Origin: Salinicola tamaricis
GTDB taxonomy: Bacteria; Pseudomonadota; Gammaproteobacteria; Pseudomonadales; Halomonadaceae
Assembly (NCBI RefSeq): GCF_003006155.1
Contig: NZ_CP023559.1
Span: 1,240,001 to 1,304,000 of the forward strand
Length of the DNA: 64,000 bases
Direction of reading: 5' to 3'
Position numbers and translations under genes: made by a program. Of the stretch, positions 13,131 to 22,800 are shown piece after piece. The notes beneath the pieces were generated by a model that was not told the DNA's origin, ran no database searches, and worked only from the letters and a program-made list of their open reading frames with translations. The stretch's first letter is position 1; each line of letters opens with the position of its first letter.

Positions 13131-14785
13131 ATGAGTGGGATCAACCAAGCCGCCCAAGGCGCCAGCGGCAGTGCCGGTGCGGGGTTCTTCGCCCGCGAGC
13201 GCACCATCGCGGGCCCCAATTTCAATCGCTGGCTGGTGCCGACCGCGGCCCTGGCCATTCACCTGTGTATCGGCATGGCCTATGGCTTCTCGGTGTTCTG
13301 GCTGCCGATGAGCCAGCAGATCGCCGACGCCCCGGCCAGTTGCAGCAATCTCGGCCTGCTGCAGGCATTGACCACCACCAGCTGTAACTGGAGCGTGGCC
13401 CAGGTCACCTATGTCTTCGGTATCTTCATCGCCATGCTCGGCGTCTCCGCGGCGATCTGGGGCGCCTGGCTCGAGCACGCCGGCCCGCGCAAGGCCGGCT
13501 GCATCGCCGCACTGTGCTGGGGCGGCGGCCTGATCGTCGGCGGCATCGGGGTCATGCAACATCAGCTGTGGCTGGTCTATCTCGGCTGTGGCGTGCTCGG
13601 CGGTATCGGCCAGGGGCTGGGCTACATCACGCCGGTCTCGACCCTGATCAAGTGGTTCCCGGACCGCCGCGGCATGGCCACCGGCTTCGCCATCATGGGC
13701 TATGGCGGCGGCGCCATGGTCGGCGCGCCGCTGGCGGTGGTGCTGATGAAGCACTACGCCGCAGAGGCGGCACCGGGGTGGCCATGACCCTGATCACCAT
13801 GGGCGTCATCTACGCCATCGTCATGGCCTGCGGCGCCATCGGTTTCCGCGTGCCGCCCAACGGTTGGAAGCCGGCCGGCTGGGTGCCGCCGAAGAAAGCG
13901 AGTGCCAACGCCATGATCGCCCACGGCCACGTGCACCTGAACACCGCCTGGAAGACCAAGCAGTTCTGGCTGATCTGGGGCGTATTGTTCCTCAACGTGA
14001 CCGCCGGGATCGCGGTGATCTCGATGGCCAGCCCCATGCTGCAGGATGTCTTCGGCGGCGCCCTGGTGGGTCTGGATGACCGCGAGGCGGTACTCAGCGC
14101 CGCGCAGAAAGCCGCCGTGGTGGCCGCCGCCGCCGGCCTGGTGGGTCTGATCAGTCTGTTCAACAGCGTCGGGCGCCTGTTCTGGGCTTCGCTGTCGGAC
14201 AAGATCGGGCGCAAGAACACCTACTACTGCTTCTTCGTCATCGGCATCGTGATGTACTGCCTGCTGCCGATGTGGGGCCACCTGGGCATGGCCGGGCTGT
14301 TCGTGATCTCGATCTGCGTCATCCTGAGCATGTACGGCGGCGGCTTCGCCACGGTGCCGGCCTACCTCGCCGATATCTTCGGCACCCAGATGGTCGGCGC
14401 CATCCATGGCCGCCTGCTCACCGCCTGGACCGCTGCCGGCCTGGTCGGCCCGCTGATCATCGCCGCACTGCGCCAGGCCCAGCTCGACGCCGGCGTCGAG
14501 CCCAGCCTGGTCTATGACCGCACGCTCTACATCATGGCTGGCCTGCTGTTCCTGGGCCTGATCTGCAATGCCCTGGTCAAGCCGGTCAAGCCGGAGCAGC
14601 AGATGAGCGACGAGGAGCTGGCCCGCGAGCGCGCGCTGCAGAAGGAAGACACCGTCTCGGCCAACGCCGAGACCGCTGCCCGCGGCAGCTTCGGTGTCGG
14701 CGGCGTACTCGCCTGGCTGGGTGTCGGCGTGCCGTTCTTGATCGGGCTCTACATCGCCCTGGCCAAGGCCGCCGCACTGTTCTGA
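13131..14785 (+). CDS. MFS transporter of the oxalate/formate antiporter (OFA) family, one frameshift
   Basis: Inner-membrane major facilitator of about 551 residues when repaired. The start MSGINQAAQG at 13131 has a good ribosome site (agagg, 13119-13123). The N-terminal half has the OFA segment FNRWLVPTAALAIHLCIG, and later YGFSVFWLPMSQQ. The frame breaks in the G4 run 13775-13778 and resumes as GVAMTLITMGVIYAIVMACG, continuing through GGGFATVPAYLADIFGTQMVG to FLIGLYIALAKAAALF. The family carries oxalate, formate, lactate or similar organic anions. Proximity to formate dehydrogenase favours a formate- or oxalate-linked substrate, but this is inference. Confidence 0.86.
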
Positions 14786-14848
14786 GGCAGCGCTTCGCCC
14801 ACCCGTTGCGGCGCGCCGAAGGCGTGCACCGGGCGGGTACCGCCCGAA

Positions 14849-14877
14849 CCAAAGGCGCCCTCTACGGGCGCCTTTGG
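14849..14877. terminator. Terminator hairpin between the transporter and regulator genes
   Basis: A perfect 12-bp stem, ccaaaggcgccc (14849-14860), pairs with gggcgcctttgg (14866-14877) around a five-base loop. It sits between convergent genes. Flanking T/A tracts are short, so it is probably a bidirectional, moderately strong terminator. Confidence 0.65.
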
Positions 14878-14892
14878 CGTTTCAGGTACCGC

Positions 14893-15996
14893 TCAGGTAT
14901 CGCCTGCCAGCGCCCCGCCCTCGGCCGCACCATCTTCCGCCAGCAGTGCCTCGAAGGTCTGCACCTCACCGCAGCGATCCGGCGCATAGCCGCTGAGCGC
15001 CTCCAGCCGGGCGCGAAAGGGCGCCGAGCTCATGAACGCCAGCAGCTCCTGAACGTTGTGACGCCGCAGACGCTCCTCGGGACACACCAGCAGATAGTGC
15101 TCGCTGGCCAGCCCCAGGAAATCGAGCCCGAACTGCGCCGCCGCGGCCTCCAGCCCGAAACCGACATCGGCCATGCCGGAGGCGACGTAGGCGGCCACCG
15201 CGGTATGGGTGAACTCCTCCTGCTCGGCGCCCTGGATCTGCGCTTCGGCGATCCCCGCCTCGGCCAGCAGCAGCCTGAACAGCAGCCGCGTGCCCGAGTG
15301 GACGTCACGGTTGATGAAGCGCTCGCCCGGACGGGTCAGGTCGGCCAGCCCGGTGATTCGCTCGCGCTCGCCGCGACGCAGGATCAGCCCCTGGCGCCGG
15401 GTGACGAAGCGGATCACCCGCAACCGCTGCCGCGACAGTGCCGGGTGGTAAGCCTGCATCACCTGAGCCGCCAGGCGCGGCGAGGTGGGCAGATGGAAGC
15501 TGGCCAGATCGCAGTCACCGCGCTCCAGCGCGCTCAGCGCCTCTTCCGGCTGGCAGTAGCGCAGATCGAGCTCACCGGCGAAGCCCGGCAGCAGCGCCAC
15601 GGCATAGCCGTGGGTGGCGTGCAGGCGCAGCACCGGGTGGGCGCCGGCCACCAGCTGCTGCAGCTGATGGTTGAGTTCCGAGGCCATGCTGTCGATCTGC
15701 GGCCCCAGACGCGCCTTGACCCGCTGCTCGGACCACGACAGCGTCTCGCCTAGCGGCGACAGCCAGGTGCCGTGACCCTTGCGCATGTCCACCAGCGCCA
15801 TACCGAAAAAGTTTTCGGCGCGATTGAGCAGGTTCCAGGCGTGGCGGTAGGAGATCCCCGCGGCCTGCGCCGCATGGGTCAGCTTGCCGCTCTCGCGCAG
15901 ATTCGCCAGCAGCGCGAACAGTACCGGGTCGAGCAGCTCGCCCTCGTCGCTGCGAAACAGCCACGCGGGGGTGATATTCAACTTTTTTCTAAGCAT
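14893..15996 (-). CDS. LysR-type/PBP-like domain transcriptional regulator, divergent from formate dehydrogenase
   Basis: Predicted DNA-binding regulator of 367 residues. Residues 20-85 form a winged helix-turn-helix of the LysR/ModE kind (SGKLTHAAQAAGISYRHAWNLLNRAE). Residues from about 110 to 345 form a periplasmic-binding-protein-like sensor with GTRLLFRLLLAEAG and ASGMADVGFGLEAAAAQFGLDF, as in the PBP-like (PF12727) domain also found with molybdenum-cofactor proteins. It is divergent from fdsG with a 176-base shared control region. By position it probably controls the fds operon and perhaps the OFA transporter. Formate, molybdate or cofactor could be the ligand; the sequence does not decide. 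Confidence 0.82.
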   Translation of the reverse strand: MLRKKLNITPAWLFRSDEGELLDPVLFALLANLRESGKLTHAAQAAGISYRHAWNLLNRAENFFGMALVDMRKGHGTWLSPLGETLSWSEQRVKARLGPQIDSMASELNHQLQQLVAGAHPVLRLHATHGYAVALLPGFAGELDLRYCQPEEALSALERGDCDLASFHLPTSPRLAAQVMQAYHPALSRQRLRVIRFVTRRQGLILRRGERERITGLADLTRPGERFINRDVHSGTRLLFRLLLAEAGIAEAQIQGAEQEEFTHTAVAAYVASGMADVGFGLEAAAAQFGLDFLGLASEHYLLVCPEERLRRHNVQELLAFMSSAPFRARLEALSGYAPDRCGEVQTFEALLAEDGAAEGGALAGDT

Positions 15997-16054
15997 TATC
16001 GTTCATATTTTGCGCGCTCGATGGGAGTGCTAGTTTGGGCTTCAGCGGCATCCA

Positions 16055-16069
16055 CTTAAATCAATTAAG
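16055..16069. promoter_or_regulatory. Inverted repeat in the regulator-fdsG control region
   Basis: cttaa-atcaa-ttaag is a perfect 5-bp inverted repeat with a 5-bp spacer, in an AT-rich patch of the divergent region. LysR-type regulators commonly bind such interrupted dyads. An AT-rich stretch resembling a -10 (catataag, near 16080-16087) follows, so the dyad would lie close upstream of fds transcription. Confidence 0.4.
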
Positions 16070-16172
16070 AACAATATTTCATATAAGACGATGGACTGAC
16101 GCGGGCTCCTGACAAACCCGATCGCGGCAGGCCATGCACACGACCAGCCACCGACTCGATGAGAAACAGGCC

Positions 16173-16679
16173 ATGTCACACCCCACTCCGCAGCCCGCCG
16201 ACACGGCGCTGGCGGCGCAGCTCCAGGCCGTGATCGACCAGCACGCCGCGCGCCCCGGGGCCATGCTGCCATTGTTGCACGCCATCCAGGCGCAGCACGG
16301 CTATATCCCCGACGCCGCCGTACCCATGATCGCCGAGGCACTGCGCCATACCCGCGCCGAAGTGCACGGCATCATCAGTTTCTACCACCATTTCCGCACG
16401 CATCCCCCGGGGCGCCACGTGATTCAGGTGTGCCGCGCCGAGGCGTGCCAGGCGGTGGGTGCGCGGGCGCTGGAAGCCCACGTCAAGTCCGCGCTGGGGG
16501 TCGACTATCATGAGACCACGGCGGATCGCGAGTTCACTCTGGAGCCGGTCTACTGCCTCGGCAACTGCGCCTGCGGGCCGTCTCTGCGGGTCGACGACGA
16601 GATCCACGGGCGCATGGACGCCGCCGGCTTCGACCGCCTGACGGCCCAGCTCAGCGCCACCGTGGTGGAGGTGAAATGA
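16173..16679 (+). CDS. fdsG: NAD-dependent formate dehydrogenase gamma subunit FdsG (NuoE-like)
   Basis: Thioredoxin-like [2Fe-2S] subunit of the soluble molybdenum formate dehydrogenase, homologous to NuoE. Counting from MSHPTPQPAD at 16173 it has 168 residues. The four cluster cysteines are C87, C92, C128 and C132 (VCRAEAC and YCLGNC). An upstream in-frame ATG at 16134 is possible, but the family begins close to the later start. The stop overlaps the fdsB start (atga). It is the first gene of the fds operon, read away from the regulator. Confidence 0.9.
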   Translation: MSHPTPQPADTALAAQLQAVIDQHAARPGAMLPLLHAIQAQHGYIPDAAVPMIAEALRHTRAEVHGIISFYHHFRTHPPGRHVIQVCRAEACQAVGARALEAHVKSALGVDYHETTADREFTLEPVYCLGNCACGPSLRVDDEIHGRMDAAGFDRLTAQLSATVVEVK

Positions 16680-18234
16680 TGGCGACCACGATCTATGTGC
16701 CGTGTGACACTACCGCCCGCTCGCTCGGCGCCGACGCCGTGGCAGCGCGCCTGACGCGGGCCGCCGAGCGCCTGGGTGTGGACATCCAGCTCAAGCGCAA
16801 CGGCTCCCGCGGGCTGTTCTGGCTGGAACCGCTGGTGGAGGTCGAGACCGCGACGGGCCGGGTGGCCTATGGTCCGGTGGCGCCCACCGACGTCGACGCC
16901 CTGGTCGACGCCGGCCTGTTCGAAGGCCGGCAGGAGCACGACCTGGCGCTCGGCGACATCGAGGCGCATCCCTATCTGGCACGCCAGCAGCGGCTGACCT
17001 TCTCGCGCATCGGTCTGACCGACCCGCTGTCGCTCGAGGATTACACCGCACGGCAGGGCTTCGCCGGCCTGAAGCAGGCGCTGGCGCTGACGCCCCAGGG
17101 TATCGTCGACGAGGTCAAGACCTCGGGGCTGCGCGGGCGTGGCGGTGCGGCCTTCCCCACCGGCATCAAGTGGCAGACCGTTCACGACACCCCGGCGGCG
17201 CAGAAGTACATCGTGTGCAACGCCGACGAGGGCGACTCCGGCACCTTCGCCGACCGTCTGGTGATGGAGTGCGACCCCTTCATGCTGATCGAGGGCATGA
17301 CCATCGCCGGGCTCGCCGTGGGAGCCACCCAGGGCTATATCTATCTGCGCTCGGAGTATCCGCTGGCCCAGGCAATGCTCGACGAGGCGATCGTCCGCGC
17401 CGAGGCCGCCGGCTACCTGGGCGATAACATCCTCGACAGCGGCCACGCCTTCCACCTCGAAGTGCGTCTGGGCGCCGGGGCCTATATCTGCGGCGAAGAG
17501 ACCTCGCTGCTGGAGAGCCTGGAGGGCAAGCGCGGGCTGGTGCGCGCCAAGCCGCCGCTACCGGCGATCGAAGGCCTGTTCGGCCAGCCCACCGTGGTCA
17601 ACAACGTGCTCTCGCTGGCCGCGGTACCGTTATTCTCGACCAGGGCGGCCAGGCCTACGCCGACTACGGCATGGGCAAGTCCCGCGGCACCCTGGCGCTG
17701 CAGCTGGCCGGCAACGTCGCCCGTGGCGGGCTGGTCGAGCTGGCCTTCGGCACCACCCTGCGCGAGCTGATGGAGAGCTTCGGTGGCGGCACGCGTAGCG
17801 GCCGCCCGCTCAAGGCGGTGCAGGTGGGCGGGCCGCTGGGCGCCTATCTGCCGCAGAGCCAGTGGGACACCCCACTCGACTATGAGGCCTTCGCCGCCTT
17901 CGGTGGTGTGGTCGGCCACGGCGGCGTAGTGATGTTCGACGACAGCGTCGACATGGGCGCCCAGGCGCGCTTCGCCATGGAGTTCTGCGCGGTGGAGTCC
18001 TGCGGCAAGTGCACCCCGTGCCGCATTGGCGCCGTGCGCGGCGTCGAGGTGATCGACCGTATCCGCGCCGGCGACGCGGCCGACGACAATCTGGTGCTGC
18101 TCGCCGACCTGTGCGAGACCATGGTGGACGGTTCGCTGTGCGCCATGGGGGGCATGACCCCCTTCCCGGTGCAGAGCGTGATGAAGCACTTTCCCGATGA
18201 CCTGACCCGGCCCCAGGCCGAAGGCGGGAGGTAA
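16676..18234 (+). CDS. fdsB: NAD-dependent formate dehydrogenase beta subunit FdsB (NuoF-like), one frameshift
   Basis: Flavoprotein subunit that binds FMN and NAD and one [4Fe-4S] cluster. It passes electrons from formate to NAD+ and has a NuoE-like N-terminal domain fused to a NuoF core. Visible are GLRGRGGAAFPTGIKW (FMN/NAD site), NADEGDSGTFADR, GAGAYICGEETSLLESLEG, and the cluster motif ESCGKCTPCRIGA near the C-terminus. The frame breaks at 17628-17631 (AAVP, then ILDQGGQAYADYGMGK); one missing base, about 519 residues when repaired, normal for the family. The atga overlap with fdsG indicates coupling. Confidence 0.92.
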
Positions 18235-18236
18235 GC

Positions 18237-21123
18237 ATGTTGCAATATTTCGAACCCGACGCATCCCACGCCGCCCAGTTCGCCCGTGATCTGGGCACCC
18301 CGGCGCGTTTCTCCGAGACCCAGGTGGCGCTGAGCATCGACGGCCACAGCATCAGCGTGCCCGAAGGCACCTCGGTACTGCGCGCCGCGGCGCTCGCCGG
18401 CATCACCATTCCCAAGCTGTGCGCCTCGGACAATCTCGAAGCGTTCGGCTCGTGCCGCCTGTGCGCGGTGGAGATCGAGGGCCGCCGCGGCCTCCCGGCC
18501 TCCTGCACCACGCCGGTCACCGAAGGTATGGCGGTGATCACCCAGAACGCCCGGCTGGCCAAGCTGCGTCGCAACGTGATGGAGCTCTACATCTCCGATC
18601 ACCCGCTGGACTGCCTGACCTGCCCCGCCAACGGCGACTGCGAGCTGCAGGACATGGCCGGCGCAGTGGGCCTGCGCGAGGTGCGCTACGGCTTCGACGG
18701 CGCCAACCATCTCGACGCCGAGACCGACGCCTCCAATCCCTACTTCAGCTTCGACCCCAGCAAGTGCATCGTCTGCTCGCGCTGCGTACGCGCCTGCAAC
18801 GAAGTCCAGGGCACCTTCGCCCTGACCATCGAGGGGCGCGGCTTCGACTCCAAGGTCGCCGCCGGGCAGAACGAGCCGTTCATGGACTCCGAGTGCGTCT
18901 CCTGTGGCGCCTGCGTGCAGGCCTGCCCCACCTCGACGCTGATGGAGAAGAGCGTGATCGAGCAGGGCGTGCCGGAGCACAGCGTGGTCACCACCTGCGC
19001 CTACTGCGGCGTGGGCTGCTCGTTCGAGGCGCAGATGAAGGGCGATCAGCTGGTGCGCATGGTGCCCTACAAGGGCGGCGACGCGAACCACGGCCACTCC
19101 TGCGTCAAGGGGCGCTTTGCCTTCGGCTACGCCACCCACAAGGATCGCATCAAGGAGCCGATGATCCGCGACGCGATCGATCAGCCGTGGCGTGCGGTCT
19201 CGTGGGAAGAGGCGATCGGTTTCGCCGCCCGGCGTCTGCGTGAGATCCAGACCCAGTACGGGCGCGAAAGCGTTGGCGGCATCACCTCCTCGCGCTGCAC
19301 CAACGAGGAGACCTATCTGGTGCAGAAGCTGATCCGCGCCGCCTTCGGCAACAACAACACCGATACCTGTGCGCGGGTCTGCCACTCGCCCACCGGCTAC
19401 GGACTGAAGACCACTCTGGGCGAATCCGCCGGTACCCAGACCTTCGACTCGGTGATGCAGGCCGACACCATCCTGGTGATCGGGGCCAATCCCACCGACG
19501 CCCACCCGGTGTTCGCCTCGCAGATGAAGCGCCGCCTGCGTCAGGGGGCGACGCTGATCGTCGCCGATCCGCGGCGGATCGACCTGCTCAAGACGCCCCA
19601 CGGCGGTAAGAGCCTGCACCTGCCGCTCAAGCCCGGCACCAACGTGGCGCTGGTCAATGCCCTGGCCCATGTGGTGGTCACCGAGGGGCTGGAGGATCAC
19701 GACTTCATCGCCCGACGTTGCGAGGGCGACGCCTACCAGCAGTGGCGCGCCTTCATCAGCGAACCGCGCAACGCCCCGGAGGCGCTGGAAGCCGAAACCG
19801 GCGTGCCGGCGGCCAAGGTCCGCGAAGCCGCCCGCGCTTACGCCACCGCCGGCAACGGGGCGATCTATTACGGCCTCGGCGTGACCGAGCACAGCCAGGG
19901 CTCGACCATGGTGATGGGCATCGCCAACCTCGCCATGGCCACCGGCAACATCGGTCGCGAAGGGGTCGGCGTCAACCCGCTGCGCGGCCAGAACAACGTC
20001 CAGGGCTCCTGCGACATGGGCTCCTTCCCGCATGAGCTGCCCGGCTACCAGCACGTCGCCGACCCGGCGGTGCGCGAGAAGTTCGAGGCGGTCTGGCACA
20101 CCCCGCTGGACGACGAGCCGGGGCTGCGCATCCCCAACATGTTCGACGCCGCGATCGCCGGTACCTTCAAGGCGCTCTACGTGCAGGGCGAGGATATTGC
20201 CCAGTCGGACCCCAACCCAGCACGTGGAGTCGGCCCTGCGCGCGCTGGACTGCCTGATCGTGCAGGACATCTTCCTCAACGAGACCGCCAAGTACGCCCA
20301 CGTGCTGCTGCCCGGCGCCACCTTCCTCGAGAAGAACGGCACCTTCACCAACGCCGAGCGCCGCATCAACCGCGTGCGCAAGGTGATGCCGCCGGTGGCC
20401 GGAAAGGAGGACTGGGAGGTCACCCAGGACCTGGCCAACGCCCTGGGCTACCCGATGCACTACACCCATCCGTCCGAGATCATGGACGAGATCGCCAGCC
20501 TCACGCCGACCTTCACCGGGGTCAGCTACGCCAAGCTGGAAAAACTCGGCAGTATCCAGTGGCCGTGCAACGACGCCTTCCCCGACGGCACGCCGACCAT
20601 GCACTCGCTGGACTTCCCCATCGGCAAGGGGCACTTCGCGATCACTGAGTACGTCGCCACCGAGGAGCGCACCAGCCGCCGCTACCCGCTGCTGCTGACC
20701 ACCGGGCGCATTCTCAGCCAGTACAACGTCGGCGCCCAGACGCGGCGCACCGCCAACAGCGCCTGGCATGCCGAGGACGTGCTCGAGATCCACCCCAGCG
20801 ATGCCGAGCTGCGCGGCATCGCCGATGGCGACTGGCTTGGTATCAGCAGCCGCGTGGGCCAGACCGTGCTGCGCTGCCGCATCAGCGAGCGCATGGCACC
20901 GGGGGTGGTCTACACCACCTTCCACCACCCCGGTAGCGGAGCCAACGTGATCACCACCGACAACTCCGACTGGGCCACCAACTGCCCCGAGTACAAGGTG
21001 ACGGCGGTACAGGTGGAGAAGGTGTCTCAGCCCTCGTCGTGGCAGCAGCACTTCCAGCACTTCGACGCGCGCCAGCAGCACTATCTGGCCGCCGCCGACG
21101 ACGCCCCGGCCGCGCTCAAGTGA
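18237..21123 (+). CDS. fdsA: NAD-dependent formate dehydrogenase catalytic alpha subunit FdsA, one frameshift
   Basis: Molybdenum bis-MGD subunit that oxidises formate to CO2. The ribosome site ggagg precedes the ATG at 18237. Iron-sulfur ligands in order: [2Fe-2S] C62, C73, C76, C90; NuoG-like H122/C126/C129/C135; ferredoxin pairs C177-C187 and C220-C230; and the Mo-domain [4Fe-4S] C254, C257, C261, C289. The Mo ligand is C382 in CARVCHSPT with H383, so this is the cysteine, not selenocysteine, type. The catalytic arginine region is VNPLRGQNNVQG. The frame breaks near 20214 (SDPN, then QHVESALRALDC); two lost bases would restore the conserved SDPNTQHV, one inserted base is the alternative. 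About 962 residues. Confidence 0.94.
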
Positions 21124-21159
21124 GCGCGGCAGGATTCAGCCAACCGGGGAGAGACGGAC

Positions 21160-21423
21160 ATGAGCGATAACACGGCATCGCTGATCAAGATGATCAATCA
21201 GATCAGCCTCAACAACCGCCATCACGGCGACGATGCCCAGGCGGCCGAGCAGGTCGCCACCCATCTCAAGAAGTTCTGGGCGCGCCCGATGAAGCGCGAC
21301 ATCATCGCCTACGCCGAAGAGGACGGCAGCCAGCTCGACCCGGTGTCGAAGCTGGCCGTCGACCGGCTCAAGGCACTCTCGACGACGGTCAAGGACTGGG
21401 AGGAAACCTCGGACGCGGGCTAG
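21160..21423 (+). CDS. fdsD: Formate dehydrogenase delta subunit FdsD
   Basis: Small accessory subunit (87 residues) of Fds-type formate dehydrogenases, thought to stabilise the complex or aid cofactor insertion. Diagnostic are LIKMINQISLNNRHHGDDAQAAE and the central KKFWARPMKRDIIAY. It follows fdsA by 36 bases with a ggggagag ribosome site. The sulfurtransferase gene fdsC/fdhD, often placed between fdsA and fdsD, is not here. A strong terminator follows. Confidence 0.9.
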   Translation: MSDNTASLIKMINQISLNNRHHGDDAQAAEQVATHLKKFWARPMKRDIIAYAEEDGSQLDPVSKLAVDRLKALSTTVKDWEETSDAG

Positions 21424-21452
21424 CCGCCGCGACTTGTGCATTGACACACCGC

Positions 21453-21487
21453 CACCAAGGCATCTTCACCAAGACATCGCCACCAAG
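21453..21487. repeat. Three direct copies of caccaag with 14-bp period
   Basis: caccaag occurs at 21453, 21467 and 21481, each 14 bases apart, with similar spacers (gcatctt, acatcgc). The array lies between fdsD and the shared fdsD/dnaJ terminator. Function unknown; it shares its period and the string aagacat with the longer array at 31161. Confidence 0.6.
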
Positions 21488-21525
21488 AAAAAGCCCCCGC
21501 CGGACGAATCCGGCGGGGGCTTTCT
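21487..21525. terminator. Bidirectional terminator between fdsD and dnaJ
   Basis: The stem aagcccccgccgga (21491-21504) pairs perfectly with tccggcgggggctt (21509-21522) around a four-base loop. There are T residues on the plus side and five A residues upstream (T run on the minus strand). It serves both convergent genes. Confidence 0.92.
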
Positions 21526-21550
21526 CATGGCCCTGCGAGCGGCGCCGAGG

Positions 21551-22702
21551 TCAGGGCTTCATATCTTCGAAGAAGCGCTTCACGCCGTCGAACCAGCCCT
21601 CTTTCTTGGGCGAGTGGCGGCTGGCACTGCCCAGACTCTCCTGGAACTTGCGCAGCAGCTCTTTCTGCTCCTCGGAAAGGTTGACCGGGGTTTCCACAAC
21701 GACCTTGCATAGCAGATCGCCGGCGGGGCCGCCGCGCACCGGCTTCACGCCCTTGCCACGCAGCCGGAACAGCTTGCCGGTCTGGGTCTCGGAGGGGATC
21801 TTGAGCTTGACCCGACCCTCCAGGGTCGGCACCTCGAGCTCACCACCCAGGGCGGCGTCGACGAAGTTGATCGGCACTTCGCAGTGCAGATGACGCCCGT
21901 CACGCTCGAAGATCGGGTGCGGCTTGATATCGGCCTGGACGTAGAGGTCACCCGCCGGCCCGCCGTTGAGCCCGGACTCGCCCTCGCCGTTGAGACGAAT
22001 GCGGTCGCCGGTATCCACCCCGGCCGGAATCTTCACCGACAGCGTGCGCGTCTCGCGGACACGGCCCTCACCATGGCACTTGCGGCACGGCACCTTGATC
22101 ACCTGACCGCTGCCGTGGCAGGTGGGGCAGGTCTGCTGCACGGCGAAGAAGCCCTGCTGCATGCGCACCTGACCCTGGCCGTGACAGGTCGGGCAGGTCT
22201 CCTTGCTCGAGCCCGGCTCGGCGCCGCTGCCGTCGCAGTGCTCGCACTCGATATGACGCGGCACGCGGATGTCGACGGTGGTGCCGAAGACGGCGTCCTC
22301 GAGATCGAGCTCGAGGTTGTAGCGCAGATCGCTGCCGCGCTGGGGCGCGTTGGGATTGCGCCGGCCACCGCCGCCGCCACCGAAGATATCGCCGAAGACA
22401 TCGCCGAAGATATCGCTGAAACCACCGGCCCCGGCACCGCCGAAACCGCCACCACCGAAACCGCCGCCGGCCTGGCCGTCGACGCCGGCATGGCCGAACT
22501 GGTCGTAGGCCGCGCGCTTCTGGTCGTCGGACAGCACCTCGTAGGCATCGGAGACCTCGCGGAATTTCTCCGCCGCCTGCTGATCGTCCGGATTGCGATC
22601 CGGATGGTACTTCTGTGCCAGCCGGCGATAGGCCTTCTTGATCTCCTTGCCGTCGGCGCCCTTGTCGACGCCCAGCACTTCGTAGTAGTCACGCTTGGAC
22701 AT
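21551..22702 (-). CDS. dnaJ: Chaperone protein DnaJ
   Basis: Hsp40 co-chaperone that stimulates DnaK ATPase and delivers substrates. It has 383 residues with an intact frame. The J domain holds HPD at 33-35, followed by a Gly/Phe-rich linker. The four zinc-centre repeats are [24 protein letters not shown] and CRKCHGEG, and two C-terminal substrate-binding domains follow. The start [11 protein letters not shown] at 22702 has ggagg upstream; an earlier in-frame ATG is rejected. It lies 98 bases after dnaK in the same direction, so it is probably heat-shock regulated with grpE and dnaK. Confidence 0.97.
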   Translation of the reverse strand: MSKRDYYEVLGVDKGADGKEIKKAYRRLAQKYHPDRNPDDQQAAEKFREVSDAYEVLSDDQKRAAYDQFGHAGVDGQAGGGFGGGGFGGAGAGGFSDIFGDVFGDIFGGGGGGRRNPNAPQRGSDLRYNLELDLEDAVFGTTVDIRVPRHIECEHCDGSGAEPGSSKETCPTCHGQGQVRMQQGFFAVQQTCPTCHGSGQVIKVPCRKCHGEGRVRETRTLSVKIPAGVDTGDRIRLNGEGESGLNGGPAGDLYVQADIKPHPIFERDGRHLHCEVPINFVDAALGGELEVPTLEGRVKLKIPSETQTGKLFRLRGKGVKPVRGGPAGDLLCKVVVETPVNLSEEQKELLRKFQESLGSASRHSPKKEGWFDGVKRFFEDMKP

Positions 22703-22800
22703 GACGTTGTTCGCCTCCGTGTCGATGCCGTGCAAACGACAACGCGGGAGTCGTGTCTGGCTCCCGCGCTGCTGCCGTCACACGACGTCAGACGTCGTGA
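22703..22800 (-). promoter_or_regulatory. dnaK-dnaJ intercistronic hairpins
   Basis: On the minus strand a short dyad cacgacgtc/gacgtcgtg directly after the dnaK stop is followed by gcgggag...ctcccgc. Neither has a strong U tract. They may be RNA-processing or partial-termination structures that set dnaJ below dnaK, which is inference. Confidence 0.4.

Noticed and set aside
12917..13258. 113-codon minus-strand frame over the OFA transporter start
   Set aside because: Overlaps the transporter N-terminus and its leader; no motif or ribosome site.
17880..20438. 852-codon frame antisense to fdsA/fdsB
   Set aside because: No recognisable motifs; the opposite strand has all the formate dehydrogenase ligands.
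18237..21123. Selenocysteine-containing formate dehydrogenase
   Set aside because: The Mo-ligand position is a TGC cysteine codon (C382); no in-frame TGA occurs there.
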